A stretch of 64,000 bases of DNA from Eunapius fragilis (GCA_963681505.1 OY811993.1:3830489-3894488), one strand, 5' to 3'; counted from the stretch's first letter, positions 1 through 12,687 are shown. Notes: generated by a model from the letters alone, not told the origin. A program made the numbers and translations.

Positions 1-529
1 TTTTAGTGCAGATTTCCTACGAAACAATGCATGACTGTCAACCTTGAAGTAAAATCTACATACACACCTGACTTGCATGGTTCATTATTGATTAATCTGC
101 TTAATCCAGAAGTCAAGTTCTGAAAAAACAGCATCCAAAACAAATGTTTCCCAAATAAAAGGACCAATAGAGTGCAGTGGTGCCACTGCCATGAAATTGC
201 AGGCTTCACTGTTACTTTACTTCACACGTATACCACTATCAGGCTCCATACATGTCTACCTGTCCAACTGATAGCTGAATTGTGGACAGTTGGGCTAACA
301 CCTAAAAGGTGTAACCCTTCCAGGTACACATGCATGCATGAGTAAATGGGGAAAAAAGCATCCACCCTTTTCCTGGTTTGCATTGTTCAGAATACTGCAT
401 GATAGTAAGCACTCATAGGATTAACTTGAACTGTATAAATATGTCAAATAGAAACATCAATGGCTTATGGTCAGAGTAAGTTGTGAAGTGTCATTAAAGT
501 ATTGACATTAGATAGTGCTCAAGAAACCT

Positions 530-647
530 TCCAGCAGACATCCCAGTCACCATTTGGGACAATGGCATTCCAGCTGCCTTCATGGTCACTGTTACATCTC
601 CACTCAATTCTAGTGCTACTGTGGAAGTGGGCATGAGCAGCTGAGTT
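530..647 (+). mobile_element. LINE-like retroelement ORF fragment
   Basis: The plus strand reads PADIPVTIWDNGIPAAFMV followed by TVTSPLNSSATVEVG and a stop. It aligns by eye with the minus-strand fragments near 1.5 kb and 62.3 kb, which carry GKPAAFD and TSPL at the same places. I recognise this block as the C-terminal part of the reverse-transcriptase polyprotein of non-LTR elements common in sponges and cnidarians. About 35 codons survive, so it is a dead scrap. Nothing else recognisable was seen between 1 and 1,300. Confidence 0.5.
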
Positions 648-1309
648 TAGAAAACACTGTGGTGAATTGAGTTGGAAATCTATTCCACTGGAGTTGGAGG
701 GTTATGGTGCATGGGGAGCAATAAACATCTCATTGTGGTTATGTATGAATACACAACCGAGTATAACCATTGTCATTTCTTGCTGTGTTGGATCATAATC
801 AATTATAATATACAGTTCATTTGAACTGAGCAATGCATCGAGTATTTGGGTTGCATTACTGCCTATCTTGTAGATATAAGAGCTGGAAGAATATTGGCCA
901 ATTTATTAGATTTGAAAACAAAAAAGTTTAGCAATTGTATTTGGAATAAGAAAGGTCTTTAATTATTTTTATTTTTCTAAATTCTGCAATTAGTACAATA
1001 TGCTGTGAAATGCACTATTGTAAAACAATAACTATTGATTAGTTAATGATCTTGGAATACTGCATTACCCTGACATTTGCCATATAAGGGTCAAATTCAG
1101 CCTCCCATATAGAGCTGCAAGGCATTTTAAATCAATACAGTTTTTTTTTTTTAATGTGCATACAGAATTATTATTATTAGCAGTACAAGTATAAGCACAC
1201 ATATACAACACGTGAACATGCAATAAGCAAAGTTAACCTCCACCCTCAGACCAGCTAAAGCCTGAACGTGATAGCAAAAGCTCTGGCATTTGCTCTGATT
1301 AATGGCAGA

Positions 1310-2400
1310 CTAAAACGCTGGTAGATTGTAGTGATGGCCTTGGATGCTGCACTGGCCAGACGGGATGCTAGTTGGGAAATGATGCACTGGGCTTCTGTGC
1401 CTCAGCAACCATACGTTCAACTGCCAGGGTATAGAAACCCAGCCAAGTTCTGAACACTTAGGATCGTTAGCCAAATGCTTCTGAACTTCAGCTGCCATAG
1501 CTGCTGACCCACTTGTAGCTCCCGCTTCAGTTAAAATAGTGGAATTAAGTGGCGAGGTTACCATTAGGTCAAAAGCTGCTGGTTTGCCGATTATCCAGTT
1601 CTGCACAAAAATATCAGCTGGACGACTGTGTCTTTTATCTGCCCCAAAACCACATGCAACCTACTTCAAGCTGTCTCCCCAGATGCGCTCAATGGTAGAA
1701 CTGCAAAAATACATCCCTCAAACTGTTGTGGTGCAGCACGACATCCCCTCCACGTTTACATGTCACTGCATGGTGTCCCAGTGGACCTAGCTGGTGATCA
1801 GGGCAGTCAGTAGGGACAGCAGGAACCTGAAGACCGTGTTAATTCCAAGCCACCACTTTAAAGCAATCTGAAACTCATCAGGTTCAAGGTGAAGGTTAAG
1901 ACCCACCGAAGGAATGACTGCCAACCAAGATGAAGCATGGCGTGATGACACAGACAATAAATGTGCACGGTAGGGGAAGACTGTAATGGTAGCTGTTCAG
2001 CCCGGATTTGTTTTATTCTCTAAACTAGCAGAAAGGTCCCTTTGGCTTAAGTTGGAATTAAGTATAAGATCTTCAGAAAGTGCATGTGCTGACTTTTAAA
2101 CATATTGAGATACTCCGAGGCTTCTTCATCTGATGAAGTTAGGAGCCCAGCCTTACTCAGTGATGCCAAATAAGCAGCTGGAGAATGGAGAGCAAGACTG
2201 CGAAGGCCAAGACCCCCACCAAGACTCAGCTGAGCTTGCATCCAGTCAGTGTCAACTGCATCAACTCCAGTAAAATCTGAAAAGCAACGTCGAACACTGC
2301 ATCAAGCAATGCCAACCCATCAGAGATAATGGAGGGTGGAGTTGAAGGGGTAAGATGAACGGCAGGCACAGTGACAGATTGTATGGTCTAATGTGGCAAA
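1310..2400 (-). mobile_element. LINE-like retroelement 3' fragment, degraded
   Basis: Reading from high to low coordinates, pieces in different frames give AQLSLGGGLGLRSLALHSPA (about 2,230-2,170), a stretch resembling GHHAVTCKRGGDVVLHHN (about 1,790-1,730), then QNWIIGKPAAFDLMVTSPL and a continuation ending near ELGWVSIP. The order is that of the region downstream of reverse transcriptase in sponge non-LTR polyproteins. Several frame changes and stops separate the pieces, so it is not functional. The family name is uncertain because the polymerase core is absent. Confidence 0.6.
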
Positions 2401-2808
2401 CACTACATACTGCTGTTGGCTATCCTCGGGATTGCTGAGATGCAGTGTTTTCCCATAGGACATTGCGCTCCAAATCCACAACACGACCATTTTACACCAG
2501 AAAGTCTGACACCAGCAGACATTTATGGGTTAGTGTTTTTACAATTCAAACAGGTTGGTGTCTCAAAAGGCCACCTATTTCAATCTGTATCATCACTGTT
2601 TTGATGGGTGTCTCAACGTTTTCTTCATGTGATGGCTGCATACAGACCTTCCAGATGTCTTGCCTCAGAAGAGTAACCGATAACCGCAAACCCTGTATCA
2701 ACTAACCTTTTTAAACATCATACCCAGCAATACTTCCCTTTACAATTAACTGTGGCTGTGTAGAAAAGATTTTGTTTACTAGGCTTCATACGGTGATATG
2801 GTATACAC

Positions 2809-2870
<62 letters not shown>

Positions 2871-2914
2871 CACACGCACACGCACACACACACACACACA
2901 CACATGCACACACA
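2809..2914. repeat. (CA)n microsatellite
   Basis: Almost pure CA dinucleotide with a few GCA and ACG interruptions toward its right end. Cysteine-valine open frames across it are artefacts. Confidence 0.95.
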
Positions 2915-2982
2915 CCACTACCCATTTAGCAATTCATCAACTTAATACCATTCACATGTTTCTATACTCATTATCAACTTAC

Positions 2983-3029
2983 CACAAATGTGCAGCAACC
3001 TCTGGTCCTTAGACCTGGCATAAGTGGGC
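2983..3029 (-). pseudogene. Decayed TRAF zinc-finger exon fragment
   Basis: The minus strand shows CAGCTTGAG, then a TRAF exon-5-like start, an internal loss of about 35 bases, and a CATTTGTG|GTAAGTT end matching the donor of exon 5 of the intact TRAF gene (5,670-5,750). It reads roughly LRPTYARSKDQRLLHICG. It appears to be the relic of another TRAF copy downstream of the functional gene. The rest of 2,915-3,961 holds a short TG/TA repeat (3,664-3,698) and no gene I can support. Confidence 0.4.
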
Positions 3030-3663
3030 CTCAAGCTGAGGGCAGTAAGAGCAAATGCTGGTATCATCCCAATTAATGCCTGCTTAATTAAGCCACTGTC
3101 ATTTGTTTTGACAGAGCAGCCACATGGGCATACACTCTCTGAGTGTGGACTTGCACAGGGACATAAGGGGAGTTGCTTAATGTACGTACACACATGTGCA
3201 GGACAAAGTGGTACAAAGAAATATATATATGAGTCCAAATTATTGAAAGCCTAAATTTTAAGATGCATGAAAGGAAACAAAGATATTACCTGGGGTCAAT
3301 GCCAGTTCTCATCTGTCTCTTGGCAGCCAGCTTGGGTGTATGACAATCTTCCCATGACCTTCAGTACTGTTCAAATCCCTGTGTGTACAAAATGCAATAC
3401 TTGGTAAGGTAAGGTAAGGCGACTGCATCATTAGTTCACATCTTCATAATTATGTGCAGTTGTGGAAGCAGTCATAAGCAGAGGCTACTGTGCACATGTA
3501 GGTTGAGATATAACTTCTGTATTGCACCAGTTGGAGGAGCTCTTAACTCCTTTGACATGTTACCTCAGCATGCAGGTTATAGGAGGAACCACATGCTGGT
3601 ACCATGTTTAATGCAGCCAATAGTACAATGAATACTACTGGACCTTACATGTACACGTTGAGA

Positions 3664-3695
<32 letters not shown>

Positions 3696-3961
3696 AATGT
3701 GTGTTTGTGTGTTTATCTTCATACTGTTATCTTTGCAAATTGGACCATTTTAATGTATGTACATGCCATTTGTTATGTGTTTATTGTGCATTTTTTTTTT
3801 CTTTTTTAATATTAGTCATAATGACACAAGAGATTTTTTTATTAGTTCTGAATTCATAAGCCCAATGTCTCCAGTACTTAAGCAACTCAACTCAGCATGT
3901 GGTGGAGACTCCCTTCATAGGAGGAGGTGCTTCATTGTCTGCAGGATGGGTCATAGCTATG

Positions 3962-6761
3962 TTAGGCATGAGGGACATCAACATTAGTATCCACAACAAC
4001 CCTCAGAAAGATGCAGTCATCTTTCACAAATCCTCCATTCAATAGGTGTTCCTGACGAATGAACATTGGACATCCTGATGCTACATTCATCTCCTTCACT
4101 GATGGTCTCTGAAATGAGCTGGATTGTGGGTCAGGACGAAAGGTGTCTGTGACATGCTTCTTGCCAGCCTGGTTTATGATGGTCAGAGTCACCTTCTGTT
4201 TGAAGGGCCATGGCAACAGAGCATCAAAAGGACCCTTCATCACCACAAAGAAGAAGCTGAGGTGAGTACCCTTTCCCATCCCATCTCCATTCAGGTACAC
4301 CCTTGCACACATCTTGTAGCCATGTCTGCTGGTGTAGAAAGGGATGGAGTAGAGAGACATGGTCACTCCATTCATTGCCTCTTTCCTCCGTCTCTCAAAG
4401 TCATCAATCTTCCACAGGAGGACTCCATCATAGGTTACCCTCTCAAGAAGCTGTACTCTGAGCTCTTGGTCCAGACAGCTACTAAGACATCGATCTAATC
4501 CATGATCTAGTTCAGCCACTTTGGTATGAAGGGTATCTAGCTGCTGTACACCTGGTTGTAGTACTGGTAATGAATGATATCCAGACGTAACAAGTGTTGT
4601 TTCAGTTCTGATGTTACTTTCCATAAGCTTAGTTTCAATTCCCTTAACCACAGAAGTTATTTGAGACAATTGTTCTTGCATAGACAGCGGTGTCAATGAT
4701 CCCCTATGTGTTTGTGTGAGTGATCCTGTTTGGGTGTTATCCATTACCTCCAGTCGCTGCTTCAGGGCACCTTGGAGGTCTTCTACTGAAGTCATACAAG
4801 TCTCCACAGCTGACACACGATCATTAAGTTGCTCCAATGCAGTAGTGTTCTTGTTGGCCTGTTCCTGCAGCTCTCTCCAACAGTCTGCTTGGAGATGGAT
4901 GTGGTGGAGCTTGTTCTCATCAAGATGGGTGGACATGTGCTGCCTCTGAGACTGTCAAAATGTTTATTGTTAATGCAATTACATGCACTTCCACTTTTCA
5001 GAAAGGTGAAATTGTAAGCACTACTCTGTCGGAATCATGACAGGATATAAATAATTACCCTGTGATTAGACGAGTGCCATCTGTCCATTCCCTTGACATG
5101 GTTTCTATGAAGGCAAAAATCTATGACTAGCTAACAGTTAGCTAGTTGGTTGGTGTTACCAAGGCTTAGTGTATGCTTATCTCTGGGTTTATAATAAGCA
5201 CACAAAACTAAGGAGGATCATATGAATGTCAGACATGGATGTAAAAACATTGCTCCTTTGCGCATTGACTCCATCAGTGGTAGATCCCTTAATTATTAGG
5301 ACATAGTCATTGTGCATACATTACTTGTGTTGGTTTATGGTTATACACTTGGGTTTTTTTTGTGGTACGTAATTTAGATGAAGAAAAATTAAGTCACAAT
5401 CCTTGCTGAGACTTTCAACCACAGTAACGTTAATACTAACATCCATTACTATTTATACATGCCTGTTGTTACAATTTTATTTTATAAACTCATGAAGAGA
5501 GATTGGTATGTACTAATCCCCCCATACTAATGGCAAAAACATTTCACTCAGATATTGATACCTGTTGTATAATTTGCTACATGCTGCACACAGCTTAGCT
5601 AGTTTACACACAGCCCATAATACCATCAGTCCACATGTTGTAATGATCATTCTATTTATATTAACTTACCACAAACGTGCAGCCATATGGTTTGCAGGGA
5701 CATGGGACCTCAGCCAATGGACAGTCCCCAGACCTAGGGTGTAGGTGGACCTCAAGCTGAAGATGAGGAGGATATATGTGAACACAACACATACACATGC
5801 ACCATGGTTATACTCACCTGGTGTAGTTTGTATTGGGATGTGTGGTTGCAGGCATTAGGACATGACCTCATGTACTCTGGACAAACACTTTCAATGTGTG
5901 CCTGAATGGAAGAGGTGACATTTCCTGTTATAGCAGGATATGTAGGAGCACCAATGCACATCATTGCACAACTAAATTGATCGAGCAGGGTTACGTTAGT
6001 GCAATGTTACAGGGATTAATTAATTTTGCCAGGTGGCTGGCTAGTTAGCTAGTGCATTGCTCATGGAAGGAGTTTAATTACCTCAGTCTGCCCGGCTGGA
6101 ACCATCTTTCCACAGAATTGGCACTTCACTAGTCTCATGGGACACTCCACAGCCTGATGGCTAGAGAGTGCTTTGCTCCTTATGTTCAGTCCACACTGTC
6201 TACACATAGTGTTACTGTATTCACAGCTCTGGGTATGGCCCTGTGCACGTTTATGTAATAATTTTGTCCATTAGGTATAGAAATACATAAAACTACTAGA
6301 AGATACCAGCTAGGAGTTTAAGAAGTACTCACCCCTAACTCCTTCAATGTCCCACTCCAAGGGCAGCCATTGCTGGCGTTATCACAGTACACATCCAGAC
6401 ATAAGATCTCTCTTTTACAAGCATTGTCAGGAAATACCTGGATGTATTATAATTTAAGACTATAATGCATGCAATAAAGCGACACAAATTCTCATCAGAC
6501 GTTAATATAGTTTATAGTTAACCCATACACAATTAACATTACCTCATTCCGAGATATACTTATTTTGTCAATAGGACAAACAGGGTTAGGACCTTCCAGT
6601 ACGGGCTCCAGGCATCCCTTACAGAAGAGGTGTCCACATTCGGTCTGCACAGGGTCCCTCATGGCGTGGAGACATACTGGACATTCATGCCTCTTCAACA
6701 GTGGGGTTATGAACTCTGCTGAATAACCCGACATTGATGGCAGGGAACGAGTCACCGCCAT
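3962..6761 (-). CDS. TRAF-family adaptor (RING, TRAF zinc fingers, coiled coil, MATH)
   Basis: Six exons with consistent GT..AG junctions and phases: 6543-6761, 6333-6437, 6082-6240, 5818-5901, 5670-5750, 3962-4945, giving 543 aa. Residues 27-65 form a C3HC3D RING (C27, C30, C42, H44, C47, C50, C62, D65), the TRAF6-like variant. Residues 74-216 carry Cys/His zinc-finger motifs, 220-385 are a predicted coiled coil, and 388-536 are a MATH (TRAF-C) domain containing ASGCP, KDD and a VVVDT end, closest in my reading to TRAF2/3/5. Such proteins are cytoplasmic ubiquitin-ligase adaptors for TNF- and Toll-type receptors. The start is the ATG opening MAVTRSLPS. The MATH and coiled-coil region is one large exon. 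Exons 1-5 and upstream DNA are duplicated at 10.5-15.0 kb. Confidence 0.93.
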
Positions 6762-8689
6762 TTCTCTATGGCAATAAATAAACCGTTGTGCGCAAGCTAA
6801 AAGAAAAAAAGAAGATATTAAAAAATGTATGGCCGAATAACACCCCTCCATTTTATATAAGGCCTTTGATGAACTTTTGGAATCTGATTATGTGTAGACT
6901 TTAGGAATTGAATTCAAGTAGCTGCATCACTTGTTCTTTTACCACCTTTACATGTATACAAAGAAATGTAACGGTCCTTTCCCCTCCGCCCCCCCCCCCC
7001 GGCATAGTTTATATGATTATCAGGGTAGACCCCCCACAACGCCATACTCGGCGTTAATCACAAAAATCCCCACTTGTTGTTGTAGCCATGCAATACCCTT
7101 TATGAATACGCAACGTCGATACAATATTTTATATATTCTAGCCATCGATCGGCCATGCATAAAATTAAACCGGGTATATGCTGTCCTGTGATAACAGTGT
7201 GTTGCAGAGCTTCTGGGAGTCACTGCAGTGTAATAGTTAACAATTGTTGTGTTGAATAATCATTGAGTACATATGTTCTCCGATCCCGCTATCGCCCCCC
7301 GCGCCTTCCTATTCCAAAACTTGAGCACACATATGAACGCACGGAACACTGATTTTTGATCAGTACCGGGTAAGGGCATCACTAAATTCTATATGGCTAC
7401 AAATACTTACCGCAACTTGATTTGCAGTTAACTGTTGCTGTAGTTTTAGAACTGTGGCAACTGTGTGTTTATATATAACGTTATGACGTAATTAAAATGT
7501 CGGAATGCCCCCTTTTATGTTTTCATCTCGGCCGGGCGGACCTCTCCCTTGCGGCAGAGTCACTGAAACGATACTGCCGGATACGATTTCCCGACATCAC
7601 ACTGTTAAGTAAAGCGGGTGTATGATCGATTATCTCCGATTTCATATTAATATTTATTGCTATGTCATAACCAGCATACGAATATAACCAAATATGGTGA
7701 TGCATGTAGTGAGACGGAGGAGTTTTAACATAAGTAAATTCATAACATTGCGGATGCTTAGCACAAATGACCATATTGGTACACAAGTAAACGATCGATT
7801 TATATTGCCAAACAAGGATCAGATCGCAGTGCTGCGCGAATAGGTTTATAAAATATATAGGTTAGCATTTTGCACGGTCACTCATTTCCTGGCTAGCCTA
7901 GCTAGCGCTGGGTATGCAGGCTACGTAAATGCCTATGCTATATGCATTACTCCGCGGGCTAGCACGCGTATGCATGCACGGGGGGTAATTGCTTGTTGCT
8001 GTTAATAATGTATAATTATACTAGCAATGTTACTGTAGCCTAGATCAATACATATATTTTTACATGTGTATAGCATAGCATAATCACGTACCTATACACG
8101 TGTTCTTGCAAGATCACGTGTACTAAGCCCATGTAGCTAGCTTTGTCTTGTTTCGAGGTAGCGGTCACTGTCGAGAACGGCTCTCTTTGGCAAATTATTT
8201 ATTAAACTGACAATCCATCGGCTACTGAAACACGGCAACTTGCGTTTCATCACTCAGTCTTTAAATGGTACCTGGCAAACTGTATACTACTAAACCTATA
8301 ATTAAACCGTGTCGTCAGTATATATAGTCCTTCGACGATGCAGTGACGTAATAATTCGACAAATGGGAGGGGTGGTCATCATGGGAGGGTGATCATCATT
8401 AATATTTAGGGTGGTCGTAGGTGGGGTTCTAAACTAGTCACTTGTTGTACATGATCATGAAACGCTCTTACTGTTTAATTCGTTAGCATGCGGCGTGGTC
8501 GGTGAATTACCTTGCTTTGTGCTTGTACGGAGTTTACTTTATAACGTTTCCCATTTTGACTATAATAAGTATCTTACATGTGTAATGAATGCCACATGAC
8601 GAGCCAAGGGGCTATTTCCGGTATGAGTGTACTGTTCACTTCCATATTTGGTAATATAATTTATATCTACTACTAAAATTTCCAACGTA

Positions 8690-9045
8690 CGTACGTACGT
8701 ACGTCCGCGTAACTTATTTCATACACTCGGCCTAGCGCCTATTGGTTGCTAGGTACGCGTACCTAGCAACCAATAGGAATGACCACCTCACACAAAAGTA
8801 CATAGCAACGACCATGCTTCCCACAAAACCTACATGCCTGTACAGGAGGTAATAATGTCATCATCACATGCAGTAACAATTATAGCAACGCTATTGTGGT
8901 TCACTCTCATGCAAGTCTCATCGTACAGGCCGAGAACATGTAGTTACTATCTAATTCTATTATTTCCAACGTACGTACGTCTGTACGTACGTCTGTACGT
9001 ACGTCTGTATGTACGTCCGGACGTACGTCCGTCCGTACGTACGTC
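8690..9045. repeat. ACGT-rich tetranucleotide tracts
   Basis: (ACGT)n at 8,690-8,706 and an ACGTACGTCTGT-type tract at 8,970-9,045. Equivalent tracts lie at 10,015-10,042, 14,261-14,280 and 14,547-14,622. They sit immediately before the palindromic element in each repeat unit. Confidence 0.85.
8738..8777. repeat. Perfect 40-bp palindrome with CCAAT and AGCAAC half-sites
   Basis: The left half is CCTATTGGTTGCTAGGTACG and the right half is its exact reverse complement. Each arm holds CCAAT (ATTGG) next to AGCAAC (GTTGCT), which resemble an NF-Y box and an RFX half-site. It could instead be a transposon end or a recombination scar. Confidence 0.85.
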
Positions 9046-10072
9046 CGCGTAACTCATTTATATACTCGGCCTAGCGCCTATTGGTTGCTAGGTATGTATT
9101 ACTATGCCAGTATTGATATAACCAAATATGGTGACGTAGTGAGGATTTTTAACATAAGTAAATTCATAACATTGCGGATGCATAGCAGCATAAATGGCCA
9201 TATTGGTACACAAGTAAACGATCGATTTATATTGCCAAACAAGGTTTATATATTATATAGGTTACCATTTTGTACGGTCATTCATTCCCTGGCTAGCCTA
9301 GCTAGCGCTGGGCATGCAGGCTACGTACATGCCTATGCTATATACGTTACTCCGCGGGCTAGCACGCACGTGGGGTATTTGCTTGCTGCTGTTAATAATA
9401 TATAATTATACTAGCAATGTTACTGTAGCCTAGATCAATACATGTTTTTACATGTGTATAGCATAGCGTAATCACGTACCTATACACATGTTCTTGCAAG
9501 ATCACGTGTACTAAGCCCATGTAGCTAGCTTTGTCTTGTTTCGAGGTAGCGGTCACTGTCGAGAACGGCTCTCTTTGGCAAATTATTTATTAAACTGACA
9601 ATCCATCGGCTATTGAAACACGGCAACTTGCGTTCCATCACTCAGTTTTTAAATGGTAACTGACAAACTAAACCTATATTAAAACCGTGTCGTCAGTATA
9701 TATAGTCCTTCGACGATGCGGTGACGTAATAATTTGACAAATGGGAGGGGTGGTCATCATGGGAGGGTGATCATCATTAATATTTAGGATGGTCGTAGGT
9801 GGGGTTCTAAACTAGTCACTTGTTGTACATGATCATGAAACGCTCTTACTGTTTAATTCGTCAGCATGCGGCGTGGTCGGTGAATTACCTTGCTTTGTGC
9901 TTGTGCGGAGTTTACTTTATAACATTCCCATTTTGACTATAATAAGTATCTTACATGTGTAATGAATGCCACATGACGAGTATTTCCGGTATGAGTGTAA
10001 TACTATTATTTATGACGTACGTATACGTCCTTACGTACGTCCGCGTAACTCATTCATATACTCGGCCTAGCG

Positions 10073-10116
10073 CCTATTGGTTGCTAGGTATGTACGCGTA
10101 CCTAGCAACCAATAGG
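10073..10116. repeat. Near-perfect copy of the CCTATTGG palindrome
   Basis: Same 18-bp arms as at 8,738 separated by TGTACGCG. Lone half-copies occur at about 9,077-9,093 and 14,653-14,669. Confidence 0.8.
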
Positions 10117-10276
10117 AACAACCACCTCCCACACAAAAGTACATAGCAACGCGTACTTAGCGACCATGCTTGCCACAAAACCTACATGCCTGTACAGGCC
10201 ATCACAATTAAAGCAACGCTATTGTGGTGGTTCACTCTCAAGTCTCATAGTACAGGCCGAAAACATGTAGTTACTA

Positions 10277-10455
10277 ATAATTCCATGAAGTATTTGTATT
10301 GCGCGGGCATGTTATAGAGGTTGCGTAGTAACCGTATGCTAGAACATGTGGTAATATTAAAAATAATCAGCCCGTGATTTTTCACGGTGCAAGCTAGTCT
10401 GACAATATTAAATAATTCCATGAAGTATTTGTATTGCGCGGGCATGTTATAGAAG
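10277..10455. repeat. Direct repeat pair of about 44 bp
   Basis: AATTCCATGAAGTATTTGTA followed by TTGCGCGGGCATGTTATAGA occurs at about 10,280-10,319 and again at about 10,413-10,453, separated by about 90 bp of unrelated sequence. Confidence 0.75.
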
Positions 10456-10977
10456 TTACAGGTGGTAGATTACATATATAGCTGAACAGTTAGCCAGTTG
10501 GTTAGTGTTACCAAGGCTTAAGTGTATGCTTATCTCTGTGTTTATAATAAGCACACAAAACTAAGGAGTATCATATGAATGGCAGACATGGGTGTAAGAA
10601 CATTTCTTCTTTGCGCATTAGTGTAGGTCCCTTAATTATTAAGACATAGTCGTTGTGCATACATTACTTGTGTTGGTTTATGGGGCCTACTCTTGGCTTT
10701 TTTGGTACATAATTTAGATGAAGAAAAATTATGTCACAATCTTTCAACCACAATAACGTTAATTCTAACATCCATTACTATTTATACATACCTGTTGTTA
10801 CAATTTTATTTTATAAACTCATGAAGAGAGATTGGTATGTTCTAATCTCACCATTGTAATGGCAAAAACATTTCACTCATATTGATACCTGCTGTACATG
10901 CTGCACACAGCTTAGCTAGTTTACACACAGCACATTATATAAATGTTGTAAGGATCATTCTATTTATATTAACTTAC

Positions 10978-12062
10978 CACAAAGATGCATCCATTTGGTT
11001 TGTATGGACATGGGACCTCAGCTAATGGACAGTCCCCAGACCTAGAGTACGTATATCCTCCTCAACCTGAAGATGAGGAGGATATATGTGAACACAACAC
11101 ATACACATGCACCATGGTCATACGCACCTGGTGTAGTTTGTATTGGGATGTGTGGTTGCAGGCATTAGGACATGACCTCATGTACTCTGGACAAACACTT
11201 TCAATGTGTGCCTGAATGGAAGAGGTGACATGTCCTGACATGTAGGAGCACCAATGCGCATCATTGCGCAACTAAATTGATCGAGCAGGGTTACGTTAGT
11301 GCAATGTTACAGGGGCAATTTTAATTAATTGTGCCAGGTGACTGGCTAGTTAGCTAGTGCATTGCTCATGAAAGGAGTTTAATTACCTCAATCTGTCCTG
11401 CTGGAACCATCTTTCCACACAACTGGCACTTCACTAGTCTCATGGGACACTCCACAGCCTGATGGCTAGAGAGAGCTTTGCTCCTTATGTTCAGTCCACA
11501 CTGTCTACACACAGTGTTACTGTATTTACAGCTCTCGGTATGGCCCTGTGCACATTTATGTATTATCAAATTTTGTCCATTAGGTATAGAAATACATAAA
11601 ACTACTAGAAGATACCAGCTAGGAATTTAAAAAGTACTCACCCCTAGTTCCTTCAATGTCCCACTCCAAGGGCAGCCATTGCTGGCGTTATTGCAGTACA
11701 CATCCAGACATAAGATCTCTCTTTTACAAGCATTGTCAGGAAATATCTGGATGTATAATAATTTTGTTTAAGACTATAATGCATGCCATAAAGCGACACA
11801 AATTCTCATAAGACGTTAATATTTTACACATACACAATTAACATTACCTCATTCCTAGATATACTTATTTTGTCAATAGGACAAGCAGGGTTAGGACCTT
11901 CCAGTACGGGCTCCAGACACCCCTTACAGATGAGGTGTCCACATTCGGTCTGCACAGGGTCCCTCATGGCATGGAGACATACTGGACATTCATTCATGCC
12001 TCTTCAACAGTGGAGTTATAAACTCTGCTGATAACCCGACATTGGAACGAGTCACCGCCATT
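10978..12062 (-). pseudogene. Truncated TRAF duplicate (RING and zinc-finger exons only)
   Basis: Exon relics match the intact gene: exon 5 ending at 10,978, exon 4 at 11128-11211, exon 3 at 11387-11545, exon 2 at 11642-11746 and exon 1 at about 11,850-12,062. Exons 2-4 keep their lengths and remain open (for example GHTESCKYSNTVCRQCGLN). Exon 1 has a 4-bp insertion and two small deletions within the first 35 codons plus a changed RING residue (HLFCKG to HLICKG). Exon 5 is 2 bp out of frame. The MATH exon is absent because the duplication breakpoint lies in intron 5. A short RING-less transcript cannot be excluded. Confidence 0.85.
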
Positions 12063-12404
12063 TCTCTATGGCAATAAATAAACCGTTGTGCGCAAGCTAT
12101 AAGAAAAAAGAAGATATTAATCATGTATGGCCAAATAACACCCCTCCATTTTAGAAAGCCTTTGATGAACCTTTGGAATCTGATTTATGTGTAGTTAGGA
12201 ATTGAATTCAAGTAGCTGCATCACTTGTTCTTTTACTACCTTTACATGTATACAAAGAAACGTGTAATGTTTGCAATGTAACAGTCCGCCCCACCCGGCA
12301 TCGTTTATATGATTATCGGGGGGGAACTTGCCATAATCGATTTAAAAAAAATGATACGTAACTATTACTCTCTTATTGATCCAAAAATAAAAAAAATAGA
12401 GGAA

Positions 12405-12687
12405 ACAAGTAAAGAAAAACATTCTCTGACGAGAAAGTTGGAGGTAGGAATTGGAGGCAAAGGTGGTGTAAAAAGGAGGGAACAAGGTTTTGAGAAAAGG
12501 GTAATGAGACAAAAATCCTATATTTAGCACGTGTAAATGTAACAGAACCAAAAGAAGTGCTAAATATAGGATTTTTGTCTCATTTTCCATTTCTCAAAAC
12601 CTTGTTCCCCTCCTTTTTACACCACCTTTGCCTCCAATTCCTATATCCCTCCAACTTTCTCGACAGAGAATGATTCTCTTTACTTGT
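12405..12687. mobile_element. Foldback MITE, family 1 (ACAAGTAAAGAAAAA ends)
   Basis: About 283 bp forming one long hairpin: arms of about 130 bp from ACAAGTAAAGAAAAACATTC inward to CCTATATTTAGCAC, with a loop of about 25 bp. The same family is seen at 17.9, 36.6, 43.0, 52.4, 55.2, 57.2 and 59.8 kb. Short open frames on either strand are by-products of the symmetry. Confidence 0.9.

Larger units (their letters stand above)
5131..9440. repeat. Segmental duplication, copy 1
   Basis: Homologous in the same orientation to 10,490-15,045. It spans TRAF intron 5, exons 5 to 1 and the upstream DNA. Identity rises away from the gene: the block 8,640-9,240 is nearly identical to 14,216-14,816, while the TRAF exons differ by substitutions and small indels. 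The upstream part 6,762-10,970 has no gene I can support. Confidence 0.9.
7685..10116. repeat. Two tandem ~1.4 kb repeat units upstream of TRAF
   Basis: The blocks starting near 7,685 and 9,115 share long stretches, for example AACATAAGTAAATTCATAAC, the CACTCAGT..TTTAAATGGTA block and the GGGAGGGTGATCATCATTAA block. They end in the CCTATTGG palindromes at 8,738 and 10,073. The same pair recurs at about 13,240-14,353 and 14,690-15,045. No coding potential is visible. Confidence 0.85.

Noticed and set aside
8834-9052. 72-codon frame identical to one at 14,410-14,628
   Set aside because: Identity reflects the segmental duplication; the C-terminal half is ACGT-repeat translation and no domain is present.
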